Assembly: GCA_027489335.1 (NCBI GenBank)
Contig: JAIXZX010000014.1
Coordinates: 124,001-188,000, forward strand
Direction: 5' to 3'
DNA length: 64,000 nt
Source of the DNA: Caulobacteraceae bacterium
Lineage (GTDB): Bacteria; Pseudomonadota; Alphaproteobacteria; Caulobacterales; Caulobacteraceae
Shown: piece by piece, positions 36,641 through 46,436 of the stretch
How positions within the stretch are numbered: the stretch's first letter is position 1
How the letters are laid out: every line of letters starts with the position of its first letter
Notes under the pieces: model-generated
Told to the model about the DNA's origin: nothing
Database searches by the model: none
Seen by the model: the letters and a program-made list of their open reading frames with translations, nothing else
Position numbers and translations under genes: made by a program

Positions 36641-37681
36641 ATGAAGAAGAAGCTTGCGGTCGTCCTGTTCAATCTGGGCGGCCCCGATGGTCCGGACTCC
36701 GTCCAGCCCTTCCTCTTCAACCTGTTCCGCGACCCGGCCATCATCGGCCTGCCGGCGCCGGCCCGCTACGCCCTGGCGGCCCTGATCTCCACGACCCGCA
36801 AGAAGAGCGCCCAGGCCAACTACGCCATCATGGGGGGCGGCTCGCCCCTGTTGCCGGAGACGCAAGCCCAGGCCCGGGCCCTTGAGGCGGCCTTGGCCAC
36901 CGCCGCGCCGGAGCTGGAGACCCGCATCTTCATCGCCATGCGCTACTGGAACCCCCGGGCCAAGGCGACGGCGGTGGAGGTGGCGGCCTTCGCGCCTAAC
37001 GAGATCGTCCTGCTGCCGCTCTATCCGCAGTTCTCCACCACCACCTCGGCCTCCTCCCTGAAGGACTGGGCCAAGGTCTATCGCGGTCCTGGGGTGTCGC
37101 GGGCGGTGTGCTGCTATCCCACGGAGGCGAAGCTGGTGGCGGCCCATGCGGCCAAGATCGCCGAGACCTGGGAGGCCGCTGGCCGTCCGGAAAATGTACG
37201 CCTTTTGTTCTCGGCGCATGGACTGCCAGAAAAGGTGATTAAGGACGGCGATCCCTACCAGGCACAGGTGGAGGCCACGGCGGCGGCTGTGGCGGCTCTG
37301 CTGCCCGACTTGCCAGACTGGCAGGTCTGTTATCAGAGCAAGGTTGGGCCTCTGGCCTGGATTGGCCCTTCCACCGAAGACGCCATCCGCAAGGCCAAGG
37401 CCGATGGGCGCGGCGTGCTGCTGACCCCCATCGCCTTTGTCTCCGAGCATGTGGAGACCCTGGTGGAGCTGGATCACGAATATGCCGAGATCGCCCATGA
37501 GATCGGCTGCACGCCCTATCTGCGGGTTCCGGCCCTGGGGGTGACGCCGGACTTTATCGACGGGCTGAAGGCCATGGTGCTGGACGCCCTGGACAGTGGG
37601 GCCGCCGTGTCGCCGGCCGGCGGCTGGACCTGCCCGGCGGGCTATGGGAAATGCGCCTGCAAGACGGGGAGGGCGGCATGA
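36641..37681 (+). CDS. hemH: Ferrochelatase
   Basis: Inserts ferrous iron into protoporphyrin IX. The 346-residue protein begins VVLFNLGGPDGPDSVQPFLFNLF, has PLYPQFSTTTSASS and the catalytic LLFSAHGLPEK, with His in the SAHG motif. The C-terminus is cysteine rich (Cys331, Cys338, Cys340 in CPAGYGKCACK), like the cluster-binding tail of Caulobacter ferrochelatase, so a [2Fe-2S] cluster is likely. The start follows the hemE stop at once; the stop overlaps the hemJ start. Confidence 0.95.
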   Translation: MKKKLAVVLFNLGGPDGPDSVQPFLFNLFRDPAIIGLPAPARYALAALISTTRKKSAQANYAIMGGGSPLLPETQAQARALEAALATAAPELETRIFIAMRYWNPRAKATAVEVAAFAPNEIVLLPLYPQFSTTTSASSLKDWAKVYRGPGVSRAVCCYPTEAKLVAAHAAKIAETWEAAGRPENVRLLFSAHGLPEKVIKDGDPYQAQVEATAAAVAALLPDLPDWQVCYQSKVGPLAWIGPSTEDAIRKAKADGRGVLLTPIAFVSEHVETLVELDHEYAEIAHEIGCTPYLRVPALGVTPDFIDGLKAMVLDALDSGAAVSPAGGWTCPAGYGKCACKTGRAA

Positions 37682-38139
37682 ATTGGTATGATCTGCTTCG
37701 GGGCCTGCACATCATCGCGGTGATCGCCTGGATGGCCGGCATGATGTATCTGCCGAGGCTCTACGCCTATCACACCGAGACCGCGCCGCCCGGCAGCGAG
37801 TTCGACGCTCACTTCAAGGTGTGGGAGGCCAAGCTCCTCAAGATCATCATCAATCCGTCGATGGTGATCACCTGGATCTTCGGCCTGAGCCTGATCATGT
37901 ACCATGTGCACGCCATGGGTCAGGGCTGGGCCTTCCTGCTGCAGCCCTGGATCATCCTGAAGCTCGCCCTGGTGATCTTCCTGTCCGGCTGGCACGGCAT
38001 GCTGGCCGGGGCGCGCAAGAAGATCGCGGCCGGCGAACGGCCCCGGTCGGCCAAGTTCTGGCGGGCGACCAATGAGATCCCCTTTCTGATTACGATCGTC
38101 GCCGTTCTGGCCGTGACCCTGGAATTCGGCGGGCGCTAG
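37678..38139 (+). CDS. hemJ: Protoporphyrinogen oxidase HemJ
   Basis: Integral membrane enzyme that oxidises protoporphyrinogen IX, the step before ferrochelatase. The 153-residue protein has four helices, WYDLLRGLHIIAVIAWMAGMMYLPRLY with the conserved His, and KLLKIIINPSMVITWIFGL. It overlaps hemH by four bases, so hemE-hemH-hemJ bring three heme steps together. An upstream in-frame ATG at 37651 is rejected as it lacks family residues. Confidence 0.93.
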   Translation: MNWYDLLRGLHIIAVIAWMAGMMYLPRLYAYHTETAPPGSEFDAHFKVWEAKLLKIIINPSMVITWIFGLSLIMYHVHAMGQGWAFLLQPWIILKLALVIFLSGWHGMLAGARKKIAAGERPRSAKFWRATNEIPFLITIVAVLAVTLEFGGR

Positions 38140-38384
38140 ACCCATCTGATCTGGAGACGGCTATTGACCGCAGGCCCCCGCCTGTGGTTTTGGCTAGGGA
38201 CGCGGGAGCCATCCCGCGCCCCGCCTTTTCCCGGCGCCGCGCGTTTACCGCCGACGGCCCGGTCCTCGAGACAACATAGCCGGCGCCGCCCAAGGCAGCG
38301 CCCCACCTCTCGTCCCCGCCCGCCTGGACTCCGTCTGGCCGGCCGGCGGACCGATAATTTCCATTAGAGCCTTTAAAGACCATC

Positions 38385-39764
38385 ATGAGCGAAGACACCG
38401 AAACCCAGGTCCTCGAAACCCAGACTGACGAGGACGGGGGCGCCGACAACGACCTGGATGAGCCGTCCCTGGCCTCCCAGGCGATCGCCGCCATGGGCCT
38501 GACCAAGATGTCGCTTCAGGAGTTGAAGGAGAAATCCTCCTCCGACCTGCTGGCCTTCGCCGAGCAGATGGACATCGAGAACGCCAACTCGATGCGCAAG
38601 CAGGACATGATGTTCGGCATCCTGAAGACCCTCGCCGAAGAAGGCGTGGAGATCTCAGGCTCCGGCACCATGGAGGTCCTGCCCGACGGCTTCGGCTTCC
38701 TGCGCAGCCCCGAGGCCAACTATCTGCCGGGTCCCGACGACATCTATGTGAGCCCCTCGCAGATCCGGAAGTTCGGCCTGCGCACTGGCGATTCCGTGGT
38801 CGGCGCCATCCGCGCGCCCCGGGAAGGCGAGCGCTATTTCGCCCTGGTCAAGGTCGACCAGATCAATTTCGAGGACCCGGAAAACGTCCGCCACAAGGTC
38901 CACTTCGACAACCTGACGCCGCTCTATCCTGAAGAGCGCCTGCGGATGGAGATCGATGACCCGACCTTGAAGGACCGCTCCGGCCGGGTGATCGACATTG
39001 TCGCCCCCCTGGGCAAGGGCCAGCGCTGCCTGATCGTCGCCCCGCCGCGGGTGGGTAAGACGGTGATGCTGCAGAACATCGCCAAGTCCATCGAGGCCAA
39101 TCACCCCGAGGTCTATCTCATCGTCCTGCTGATCGATGAGCGCCCGGAAGAAGTGACCGACATGCAGCGCACCGTGCGCGGCGAGGTCATCGCGTCCACC
39201 TTCGACGAGCCGGCCACCCGCCACGTGCAGGTCGCCGAGATGGTCATCGAAAAGGCCAAGCGCCTGGTCGAGCACAAGCGCGACGTGGTGATCCTGCTGG
39301 ACTCCGTCACGCGCCTGGGCCGCGCCTACAACACCGTGGTGCCGTCCTCGGGCAAGGTGCTGACCGGTGGCGTGGACGCCAACGCCCTGCAGCGGCCAAA
39401 GCGCTTCTTCGGCGCGGCGCGGAATGTGGAGGAGGGCGGTTCGCTCTCGATCATCGCCACCGCCCTGATCGACACCGGCAGCCGGATGGACGAGGTCATC
39501 TTCGAAGAGTTCAAGGGTACCGGTAACTCGGAAATCGTGCTGGACCGCAAGGTCGCCGACAAGCGTATCTTCCCGGCCATCGACGTGCTGAAGTCCGGCA
39601 CTCGCAAGGAAGAGCTGATCACCCCGAAGGATCAGCTGCAGAAGACCTATGTGCTGCGCCGGATCCTCAACCCCATGGGGGCGCAGGACGCCATCGAGTT
39701 CCTGCTCGACAAGCTCCGCAACGCCAAGAACAACGATGACTTCTTCCAGTCTATGAACACGTAG
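38385..39764 (+). CDS. rho: Transcription termination factor Rho
   Basis: Hexameric RNA-dependent ATPase ending Rho-dependent transcripts. The 459-residue protein has an acidic N-terminal extension (residues 1-30), the RNA-binding domain with [22 protein letters not shown], Walker A PPRVGKT at about residue 221, and Q-loop/R-loop features in [17 protein letters not shown]. The 245-base leader (38140-38384) contains small hairpins (for instance GCGGGA/TCCCGC at 38202-38217) and may serve autoregulation as in other bacteria. It ends at a strong terminator. Confidence 0.97.
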   Translation: MSEDTETQVLETQTDEDGGADNDLDEPSLASQAIAAMGLTKMSLQELKEKSSSDLLAFAEQMDIENANSMRKQDMMFGILKTLAEEGVEISGSGTMEVLPDGFGFLRSPEANYLPGPDDIYVSPSQIRKFGLRTGDSVVGAIRAPREGERYFALVKVDQINFEDPENVRHKVHFDNLTPLYPEERLRMEIDDPTLKDRSGRVIDIVAPLGKGQRCLIVAPPRVGKTVMLQNIAKSIEANHPEVYLIVLLIDERPEEVTDMQRTVRGEVIASTFDEPATRHVQVAEMVIEKAKRLVEHKRDVVILLDSVTRLGRAYNTVVPSSGKVLTGGVDANALQRPKRFFGAARNVEEGGSLSIIATALIDTGSRMDEVIFEEFKGTGNSEIVLDRKVADKRIFPAIDVLKSGTRKEELITPKDQLQKTYVLRRILNPMGAQDAIEFLLDKLRNAKNNDDFFQSMNT

Positions 39765-39766
39765 GG

Positions 39767-39795
39767 AAAAGGGGGCCCTGGGCCCCCTTTTTTTG
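39767..39795 (+). terminator. Intrinsic terminator of rho
   Basis: GGGGGCC, loop CTG, GGCCCCC, then a run of seven T. One of the clearest in the window. Confidence 0.9.
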
Positions 39796-39817
39796 GCTTG
39801 CGGTTACCCCCTCTCCC

Positions 39818-39904
39818 CTCACCCTCGGGCTTGACCCGAGGGTCCATGCGCCCTGGAGCGAGCAGGTGTTCATGGATGGTTTGATCAAGCCCGACCATGA
39901 TGAC
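39818..39904. repeat. Two-palindrome REP-like element, copy 5
   Basis: Palindromes 39821-39843 (ACCCTCGGG, CTTGA, CCCGAGGGT) and 39876-39898 (ATGGTTTG, ATCAAGC, CCGACCAT; imperfect). Same order as copy 3. It sits downstream of rho. Confidence 0.8.
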
Positions 39905-39924
39905 GCTGAAGCTCCGCGACCGCC

Positions 39925-40041
39925 CTCGTCCTTCGGGGCCCGCTGACGCAGGGTGCTCAGGATGAGGACTGACTGTGGCGCTTCAGCCTTTAGCCAAGTC
40001 CCTCATCCTGAGGTGCGAGCGGCAGCGAGCCTCGAAGGACG
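39925..40041. repeat. Inverted pair of about 41 bases
   Basis: CGTCCTTCGGGGCCCGCTGA...CTCAGGATGAGG (39927-39966) is largely the reverse complement of CCTCATCCTGAGGTGCGAGC...CTCGAAGGACG (40000-40040). Short palindromes (CTCATCCTGAG-type, TCCTTCGAGGA-type) occur within each arm. It lies 15 bases from the lone parS site. Confidence 0.7.
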
Positions 40042-40055
40042 CAAGGCCCTGCCTC

Positions 40056-40071
40056 TGTTTCACGTGAAACG
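40056..40071. other. parS centromere site 1
   Basis: TGTTTCACGTGAAACG: 15 of 16 bases match the ParB consensus TGTTNCACGTGAAACA, including the full palindrome GTTTCACGTGAAAC. It abuts the stop codon of the small membrane protein gene and lies about 4.7 kb from Cori. Confidence 0.93.
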
Positions 40072-40275
40072 TCAGCTGGCAGGCGGCACGTGATCCCTGG
40101 GCCATTTGATGAAGGCCACCACCCACAGCATCACCAGGTTCACCACGGGCACGACCGTCAGGAAGGCCACGGCCCAGGGAATGCCCATGCGCGACAGGAT
40201 CTTCCCGATCGGAAAGATGATCAGGAAGAGCCACACCGCCACGATCAGCCAGTGCCAGAGGGAAAAGCTTTCCAC
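40072..40275 (-). CDS. Small two-helix membrane protein, hypothetical
   Basis: A 67-residue protein, with start GTG 40275 preceded by AGGA. Two hydrophobic segments, WHWLIVAVWLFLIIFPIGKIL and IPWAVAFLTVVPVVNLVMLWVVAFI, are joined by a short basic loop; the tail ends in WPRDHVPPAS. This resembles small orphan membrane proteins with a phage-holin-like size but no family was recognised. Its stop codon touches parS site 1. Confidence 0.6.
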   Translation of the reverse strand: MESFSLWHWLIVAVWLFLIIFPIGKILSRMGIPWAVAFLTVVPVVNLVMLWVVAFIKWPRDHVPPAS

Positions 40276-40300
40276 GTCTTGGGTCCTTTGGAGCCTGGAC

Positions 40301-41272
40301 TTAAGGGATGAGCAGGGAGGCGCCGATGGTCTCGCGCCCCTCCATGGCCTCATGGGCGGCCCGGGCCTCCGCCAGGGGGAAGGTCTGGCCGATGTCGATG
40401 CGAACCTGGCCCTTGGCGATGACCTCGAACAGGGCCGCGGCGCTGGCGTCCAGCTCTTCGGTGGTGGCCACGTAATCGAACAGGGTCGGCCGGGTGAGGA
40501 AGACCGAGCCCAGCTGCGACAGCCGGGCTGGCAGGATGGCTGGGGCTGGCCCCGAGGCGTTGCCGTAGGAGACCAGCAGGCCGCGGCGAGCCAGGCTTTT
40601 CAGGCTGGCCTCGAAGGTGGCCGCGCCGACGGAGTCATAGACCACCGGCACGCCGGCCCCGCCCGTAATCCGCCGCACCTCTTCGGCCACGTCCTGATCG
40701 CGATAGAGGATGGTGTGGTCGGCCCCGAGGGCCCGCGCCCGGGCGGCCTTGTCCTCAGACCCCACGGTGGCGATGACCACAGCCCCCAGGGCCTTGGCCC
40801 ACTGGACGAGGATGGAGCCGACGCCGCCGGCCGCCGCATGGACGAGAATGGTCTGACCCGCCTGCACCGGAAAACACCGACGCAGAAGGAATTCCGCTGT
40901 CATGCCCTTGAGCAGGGCGGCCGCGCCGGTCTCGGGCGTGATCCCGGCCGGCGGCTTTACGGCCCGGTCGGCCTTGACCACATGCTGTTCGGCATAGGCG
41001 CCGATCGGCCCGGAGGCATAGACAGTCAGGTCCCCGGGACTGAAGCGGGTCACCCCTTCGCCGACCTCCAGAACCTCGCCCGCGCCCTCCATACCCAGGC
41101 CCGAAGGCAGCTTCACCGGATAGAGGCCGGTGCGGTGGTAGGTGTCGATGAAATTGAGGCCGATGGCCTGGTTGCGGACCAGAATTTCGCCCGGGCCGGG
41201 GCGAGGGGGTTCGATCTCGACCGTTTCCAGAACCTCAGGGCCGCCGGTGCGGCTGATGCGGATGGCGCGCAT
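40301..41272 (-). CDS. Quinone oxidoreductase (zeta-crystallin type)
   Basis: NADPH-dependent MDR-superfamily reductase of quinones or enones. The 323-residue protein has the GroES-like start EILVRNQAIGLNFIDTYHRTGLY split over residues 30-52, the nucleotide site HAAAGGVGSILVQWAKALGA, and no zinc-binding cysteines, as for quinone reductases. It overlaps the dienelactone hydrolase stop by one base (TGATG), so the two are coupled and may share a detoxification or catabolic role. Confidence 0.9.
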   Translation of the reverse strand: MRAIRISRTGGPEVLETVEIEPPRPGPGEILVRNQAIGLNFIDTYHRTGLYPVKLPSGLGMEGAGEVLEVGEGVTRFSPGDLTVYASGPIGAYAEQHVVKADRAVKPPAGITPETGAAALLKGMTAEFLLRRCFPVQAGQTILVHAAAGGVGSILVQWAKALGAVVIATVGSEDKAARARALGADHTILYRDQDVAEEVRRITGGAGVPVVYDSVGAATFEASLKSLARRGLLVSYGNASGPAPAILPARLSQLGSVFLTRPTLFDYVATTEELDASAAALFEVIAKGQVRIDIGQTFPLAEARAAHEAMEGRETIGASLLIP

Positions 41273-41970
41273 CAGGCGAGGTTCGCTTTGAAGAAGGCCA
41301 TCGTCCGCTCATTGGCGGTCTTCGCATCGGCGGCGTGATAGTGCTCGCCCCCCTTGCGGGCGAAGGCGTGGTCGCGGCCGGCATAGGTGTGGATCTGCAC
41401 CTGCGGGTGGTTCTTCAGGGCGCCGAGGATCAGCTCCTGGGCGGCCTTGGGGACGAACTGGTCTTCCTCGGCGATGTGCATCATCAGCGGGTTGGCCAGC
41501 CGCTCGGCCTCGCCGGTGCGTTGCTCGATGCCCACTCCGTAATAGGAGACGCTGGCGTCGGCGTCGGTGCGGGTCGCCGTCAGGAAGGCCAGGAGCCCGC
41601 CCAGGCAGAAGCCCACGGCGCCGACCTTGCCGCTGCAGTCGGCATGGCCGCGAATGGTGTCGATCACCGCCCGGATGTCGCGCACCCCCTGGTCGGGATC
41701 AAAGGCGTTCATCAGCTCGAAGGCCTTCTTCCACTCGGCTTCCGACTGGTCGGTGATGTCGACGCCGGGCTCGATCCGCCAGAACAGATCCGGGCTGATG
41801 GCCAGATAGCCCTGGGCGGCGTAGTCGTCGCAGATGTCGCGCATCACCTGGTTGACGCCGAAGATCTCCTGGATCACCACCACGGCGGGCGCAGGCGTCT
41901 GGGCCGGCTTGGCCACATAGGCCGAGAAGGCGCCGTCCGGTGTCTGAATCTCTAGGGTTTGCCCGGCCAT
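41272..41970 (-). CDS. Dienelactone hydrolase family protein
   Basis: Alpha/beta hydrolase with a Cys-Asp-His triad: Cys122 in GFCLGG, Asp170 in AEEDQFVP and His201 in GRDHAF. The 232-residue length fits the family. It may hydrolyse lactones from ring cleavage or other esters; the substrate is not shown, and no ring-cleavage dioxygenase is nearby. First gene of a two-gene unit with the quinone reductase. Confidence 0.9.
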   Translation of the reverse strand: MAGQTLEIQTPDGAFSAYVAKPAQTPAPAVVVIQEIFGVNQVMRDICDDYAAQGYLAISPDLFWRIEPGVDITDQSEAEWKKAFELMNAFDPDQGVRDIRAVIDTIRGHADCSGKVGAVGFCLGGLLAFLTATRTDADASVSYYGVGIEQRTGEAERLANPLMMHIAEEDQFVPKAAQELILGALKNHPQVQIHTYAGRDHAFARKGGEHYHAADAKTANERTMAFFKANLA

Positions 41971-42098
41971 GATCTGCTCCCGTTGGTTTCATCGGCATAT
42001 AGGGTCAGGATGCGGCGAGCCGAACCCTGGGCGCCGAACCTAACAAGCCCAGGCAACAATGTCGCCACAGCGCCCGGCAGCGGGCAGGGAGACTCCCC

Positions 42099-42350
42099 AT
42101 GAAGATGACCGTCGAAGTCGACTGCACCCCGGCCGAGGCCCGGGCCTTTCTCGGCCTGCCCGATGTCACCGACCTGAATGACCGCCTGGTCAAGGAGATG
42201 CAGACCCGGCTGGAGGCCAACATGGCCATGGCCTCGCCGGACGAGCTGGTGAAGGCCTGGACGGCTTTCGGGGTCGGGGCCCAGGAGCAGTTCCGCAAGC
42301 TGATGACGGCCGCGGCCGAGGGCGCCATGGGCGGCTCTCGGCCCAAATGA
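42099..42350 (+). CDS. DUF6489 family protein
   Basis: An 83-residue acidic/helical protein beginning [22 protein letters not shown], recognisable as the DUF6489 family of alphaproteobacteria. The remainder is an amphipathic helix ([21 protein letters not shown]). Function unknown. GGGAGA lies eleven bases before the ATG, and the stop overlaps mnmE by four bases, so it is co-translated with mnmE. Confidence 0.78.
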   Translation: MKMTVEVDCTPAEARAFLGLPDVTDLNDRLVKEMQTRLEANMAMASPDELVKAWTAFGVGAQEQFRKLMTAAAEGAMGGSRPK

Positions 42351-43651
42351 GCGACACGATTTTCGCCCCAGCCACAGCGCCTGGACGGGCCGCGGTGGCG
42401 GTGGTGCGGCTGTCGGGGCGCGACGCCGGCGATGCGCTCCGCCGGCTCTCAGGTCGCCTGCCGGCGCCGCGCCGCGCCTCTGTGCGCCGCCTGCGGGACA
42501 TCGGCGGCGCCTTGCTGGATGAGGCGCTGGTGCTCTGGCTGCCTGGACCCGCCAGCTATACCGGCGAGGACAGCGTCGAACTTCACCTGCATGGGGGACC
42601 GGCCGTGGTGGCGGGGGTGCTGGACGCGCTCAGCGCCCTTGGCCTGCGCCTGGCCGAGCCGGGGGAATTCACCCGCCGGGCCTTCGAGAACGGACGGCTG
42701 GATCTGGCCCAGGCCGAGGGGGTCGCCGATCTGATCGAGGCCGAGACCGAGGCCCAACGCCGTCAGGCCCTAGATCAGGTGGGCGGCCGCCTCAGCGGGG
42801 CCCAGGGCCGCTGGCGGGAGGCGCTCATTGAGGCCTTGGCCGTGTTCGAGGCCGCCGTGGACTTTCCCGATGAGGAAATTCCGGCCGACGTGGCCCATAG
42901 GGCTGCGCCCATTCTCTCGTCCCTGATTGCTGAGCTTCACGCCGCCGCCGCCGAGACCGAGCGGGGCGAGCGTGTCCGATCGGGCTACCGGATCGCCCTG
43001 ATGGGGGCGCCCAACGCCGGCAAGAGCACCCTGCTGAACGCCCTGGCCCGTCGGGAGGCGGCCATCGTCACCGCCCTGCCCGGGACGACGCGCGACATCA
43101 TCGAAGTTCCCCTGGTGCTGGCCGGCTACAAGGTGATCCTCGCCGATACGGCCGGGCTGCGGGAAACCGCCGACGAGATCGAGGCTGAGGGGGTGCGCCG
43201 GGCCCAGGCCTGGGGGGCGGAGGCCGATCTCCGGATCTGGCTCAAGGACGGGACGGCCGAAGCCAGCGAGCCGCTGCCAGGACTCCCCGGACCGGATGAT
43301 CTGGTGCTGATCACCAAGCGGGATCTGGACGGTCTGGCGGAGTCGAGGGAGGGGCGGGCGTTCAGCGCCAAACTATCGGAAGACCTAGCCTGGCTTGAGG
43401 AAGCCCTGGCCGCCCGGGTCAGCGCTGCGCTAGGGGGCGCGGAGCCTCCTGCGGCGACCCGCCTTCGACATCGGGAGCTGCTTGCGGAGGCCGTCGCGCG
43501 GCTGGAGCGGGCCGCAGGTACGGAGATCGAGCCGGAGCTCGCCGCAGAGGATGTCCGGCTGGCGGCCCGCGCGCTCGATCGCATCACCGGCCGCATCGGC
43601 TCAGAGGATGTGCTGGACCGGGTCTTCGCCAGCTTCTGCATCGGCAAGTGA
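42347..43651 (+). CDS. mnmE: tRNA modification GTPase MnmE
   Basis: With MnmG it modifies the wobble uridine of certain tRNAs (5-carboxymethylaminomethyl). The 434-residue protein has the N-terminal folate-binding region starting [20 protein letters not shown], the G-domain with GAPNAGKST (about 224-232), DTAG, and the C-terminal CIGK with the conserved Cys. parS site 2 begins right after the stop codon. mnmG follows 212 bases later. Confidence 0.95.
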   Translation: MSDTIFAPATAPGRAAVAVVRLSGRDAGDALRRLSGRLPAPRRASVRRLRDIGGALLDEALVLWLPGPASYTGEDSVELHLHGGPAVVAGVLDALSALGLRLAEPGEFTRRAFENGRLDLAQAEGVADLIEAETEAQRRQALDQVGGRLSGAQGRWREALIEALAVFEAAVDFPDEEIPADVAHRAAPILSSLIAELHAAAAETERGERVRSGYRIALMGAPNAGKSTLLNALARREAAIVTALPGTTRDIIEVPLVLAGYKVILADTAGLRETADEIEAEGVRRAQAWGAEADLRIWLKDGTAEASEPLPGLPGPDDLVLITKRDLDGLAESREGRAFSAKLSEDLAWLEEALAARVSAALGGAEPPAATRLRHRELLAEAVARLERAAGTEIEPELAAEDVRLAARALDRITGRIGSEDVLDRVFASFCIGK

Positions 43652-43667
43652 TGTTTCACGTGAAACG
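43652..43667. other. parS centromere site 2
   Basis: TGTTTCACGTGAAACG, same sequence as site 1. It begins at the base after the mnmE stop codon and is 38 bases centre-to-centre from site 3. About 8.3 kb from Cori, close to the distance of parS from Cori in C. crescentus. Confidence 0.95.
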
Positions 43668-43689
43668 GTCATGCCGAAGCTTGACCTTA

Positions 43690-43705
43690 TGTTCCACGTG
43701 AAACA
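43690..43705. other. parS centromere site 3
   Basis: TGTTCCACGTGAAACA matches the general consensus TGTTNCACGTGAAACA in all positions. With site 2 it forms a close pair between mnmE and mnmG, just upstream of parAB. Confidence 0.95.
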
Positions 43706-43863
43706 GGCCCGCACGGGCGGCGGCATGACCCGGTGTGGCTCCGCTTCTCGTCGCGCGTGAGGGGAATGCGACGGTGCGGCCCGTCGACCTTTGCCCCGCC
43801 ATCGCCTATATAGAAGCCGCTCGCCCCCGCCTGCGCGGGGGCGTCCTGCTTCAAGGCGACAGC

Positions 43864-45735
43864 GTGACTTCCAACCCTGCATCCTCAACCTGGGACGTGA
43901 TCGTCATCGGCGGCGGCCATGCCGGCTGCGAGGCCGCGACGGCGGCCGCCCGGGTGGGCGCCCGGACGCTGCTACTAACCCACAAGCGGGAGACGATCGG
44001 CGAGATGTCCTGCAACCCGGCCATTGGCGGCCTGGGCAAGGGTCATCTGGTTCGCGAGATCGACGCCCTGGACGGGGTGATGGGCCGCATGGCCGATCAG
44101 GCCGGTATTCAGTTCCGGCTGCTGAACCGCTCCAAGGGCGCCGCCGTGCGCGGCCCCCGGGCGCAGATCGATCGCAAGCTGTATCGCCAGGCCATGCAGG
44201 CCGAGCTGGCCGCCACCCCCAACCTGACAATCGTCGCCGAGGCGGTGGAGGATCTGGTGGTCGCGGAAGGTCGGATCACCGGCGTCCTGGGCGCATCGGG
44301 GAAAAACTACGGGGCGGGCCGTGTGGTGCTGACCACAGGCACCTTCCTGAAAGGCCTCATCCATCTGGGCGACCGCCGCATTCCGGCGGGCCGCGCCGGG
44401 GAGGCGCCGGCCATTGGTCTGGCCGACCGGCTCTATGACAGCGGCCTGGCCATGGGCCGGCTGAAGACCGGCACGCCGGCGCGGCTGGATGGGACCACCA
44501 TCGCCTGGGACCGGCTGGAGATGCAGCAGGCCGACGCCGAGCCGGTGCCCTTCTCCTTCCTGACCTCGACCATCACCACCCCGCAGATCGCCTGCGGCAT
44601 CACCTATACGACCGAGGCCACCCACAGGATCATCGCCGAGCGCCTGTCGGAATCGGCGGTCTATGGCGGCCGGATCCGCGGCCGTGGGCCGCGCTACTGC
44701 CCGTCCATCGAGGACAAGGTGGTTCGGTTCGCCGACAAGACCAGCCACCAGATTTTCCTGGAGCCGGAAGGCCTGGACGACGACACCGTCTATCCCAACG
44801 GCATCTCCACCTCGGTCTCCGAAGAGACCCAGGACCTCTTCCTGCGCACCATTCCCGGCCTGGAGCAGGTCCAGGTGCGCCGGTATGGCTACGCTATCGA
44901 GTATGACTATGTGGACCCCCGGGAGCTCTATCCCACCCTGGAGGTGAAGCGACTGCCGGGGCTTTATCTCGCCGGTCAGATCAACGGCACCACCGGTTAT
45001 GAGGAGGCGGGCGCCCAGGGCTTAGTGGCCGGGCTCAACGCCGCCCGATCGGCGGGCGGCGGCGAGGGGCATGTGTTCGCCCGCGACGAGGCCTATATCG
45101 GCGTCCTGATCGACGACCTGGTCACCCGCGGTGTGACCGAGCCCTACCGCATGTTCACCAGCCGGGCGGAGTTCCGCCTGATCCTGCGGGCCGACAACGC
45201 CGACCAGCGGCTCACCGCCAAGGGTGTTGAACTCGGCGTGGTGGGGACCCAGCGGGGCACGGCCTTCGGCGCCAAGGCGGCGGCTCTGGATGAGGCGCGG
45301 GCGACCGCCGCGCGCCTGACCCTGTCGCCGGCCAAGGCGGCCCAGGCCGGTCTGCCGGTCAAGGCTGATGGGGTGGTGCGCAATGTGGTCGAGCTGCTGG
45401 CCTATCCGACCATCAGCTTCGAAGACCTCTGCGCGGTCTGGCCTGAGCTCGACGCCTGGTCGCCGGAGGTGAGGGAGCAGGTGGAGATCGACGCCAGCTA
45501 TGCCGGCTATCTCGATCGCCAGGCCGCCGACGTCGCCGCCTTCCGCCGGGACGAAGATCTGCGCCTGCCGCCAGAACTGGACTATGGCGCCGTCGGCGGC
45601 CTCTCCAACGAGGTGCGCGAGAAGCTCGCCGCCATCCGTCCTCTGACCCTTGGCCAAGCCGCCCGGATCGAAGGCGTGACGCCCGGCGCGCTCACCGCCC
45701 TGCTGGCCCATGTCCGCCGCAAGGTGGCGGCATGA
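43864..45735 (+). CDS. mnmG: tRNA uridine-5-carboxymethylaminomethyl(34) synthesis enzyme MnmG
   Basis: FAD-dependent partner of MnmE in wobble uridine modification. The 623-residue protein has the dinucleotide-binding [14 protein letters not shown] (about 13-25), [22 protein letters not shown], and the C-terminal tRNA-binding helices. The start is a GTG at 43864; a longer frame from 43735 is not conserved. It overlaps rsmG by four bases and heads mnmG-rsmG-parA-parB. Confidence 0.96.
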   Translation: MTSNPASSTWDVIVIGGGHAGCEAATAAARVGARTLLLTHKRETIGEMSCNPAIGGLGKGHLVREIDALDGVMGRMADQAGIQFRLLNRSKGAAVRGPRAQIDRKLYRQAMQAELAATPNLTIVAEAVEDLVVAEGRITGVLGASGKNYGAGRVVLTTGTFLKGLIHLGDRRIPAGRAGEAPAIGLADRLYDSGLAMGRLKTGTPARLDGTTIAWDRLEMQQADAEPVPFSFLTSTITTPQIACGITYTTEATHRIIAERLSESAVYGGRIRGRGPRYCPSIEDKVVRFADKTSHQIFLEPEGLDDDTVYPNGISTSVSEETQDLFLRTIPGLEQVQVRRYGYAIEYDYVDPRELYPTLEVKRLPGLYLAGQINGTTGYEEAGAQGLVAGLNAARSAGGGEGHVFARDEAYIGVLIDDLVTRGVTEPYRMFTSRAEFRLILRADNADQRLTAKGVELGVVGTQRGTAFGAKAAALDEARATAARLTLSPAKAAQAGLPVKADGVVRNVVELLAYPTISFEDLCAVWPELDAWSPEVREQVEIDASYAGYLDRQAADVAAFRRDEDLRLPPELDYGAVGGLSNEVREKLAAIRPLTLGQAARIEGVTPGALTALLAHVRRKVAA

Positions 45736-46436
45736 GCGAGACACCGTCGGTCGCCGAAAACGCTGAAGAAGGCTCCGAAAAAATCGCCCCTGTGGCGCAC
45801 AGCGCCGTACCCCACATCGACGAGGCGGAATTTGTGCGGCTGAGCGGAGCCTCGCCAGCGCAAATCGAGGCGCTCAGAGCCTATCGCGATCTGCTAACTG
45901 ACTGGAATCAGAGGATGAATCTGGTCGGCCCGGCCACCTTGCCCGACTTCTGGGGAAGGCACGCCTGGGACTCCGCCCAGCTCATTTCTTTGGCGCCGCA
46001 GGCCCTGACCTGGGCCGATCTGGGCGCCGGGGCCGGCCTGCCTGGAATCGTGCTGGCGATCCTGGGCAAGGGCCGCGAGGGGTTCGAGGTTCACCTGGTG
46101 GAGAGCATGGCCAAGCGCTGCCGCTTCCTGGAGACCGTGGTCGAGGCTCTCGATCTGCCGGCGTTGATTCACAACGACCGTGCGGAAAACCTGTCGCGGG
46201 ATGTGGATATCGTGACGGCCCGGGCTTGCGCCCCGATGACCCGCCTGCTGGGCTATGCCAAGCCCTGGCTGACCGGAACCAACCAGGCCCTTTTTCTGAA
46301 GGGCCAGGATGTGGCCGCCGAGATCGAGGCGGCTCGGGACGCCTGGCGGTTCGAGGCCGAGCTCCTGCCCAGCACCAGCGACCCCCGCGGTCGTATCGTT
46401 CGCCTGAGGAACAAGATCCATGCCCGCCGAAGCTGA
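45732..46436 (+). CDS. rsmG: 16S rRNA (guanine527-N7)-methyltransferase RsmG
   Basis: SAM-dependent methyltransferase modifying the 530 loop of 16S rRNA. The 234-residue protein has a non-conserved acidic N-terminal 30 residues, then NQRMNLVGP, the SAM-binding [14 protein letters not shown] (about 96-109), [12 protein letters not shown] and TARACAP. It overlaps mnmG by four bases and parA by 17 bases, an unusually long overlap. Confidence 0.95.
   Translation: MSETPSVAENAEEGSEKIAPVAHSAVPHIDEAEFVRLSGASPAQIEALRAYRDLLTDWNQRMNLVGPATLPDFWGRHAWDSAQLISLAPQALTWADLGAGAGLPGIVLAILGKGREGFEVHLVESMAKRCRFLETVVEALDLPALIHNDRAENLSRDVDIVTARACAPMTRLLGYAKPWLTGTNQALFLKGQDVAAEIEAARDAWRFEAELLPSTSDPRGRIVRLRNKIHARRS

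Noticed and set aside
38140..38384. Promoter or riboswitch in the rho leader
   Set aside because: A TTGACC at 38164 and short hairpins are present, but the spacing to a possible -10 is too long and no riboswitch fold was recognised; mentioned only in the rho entry.
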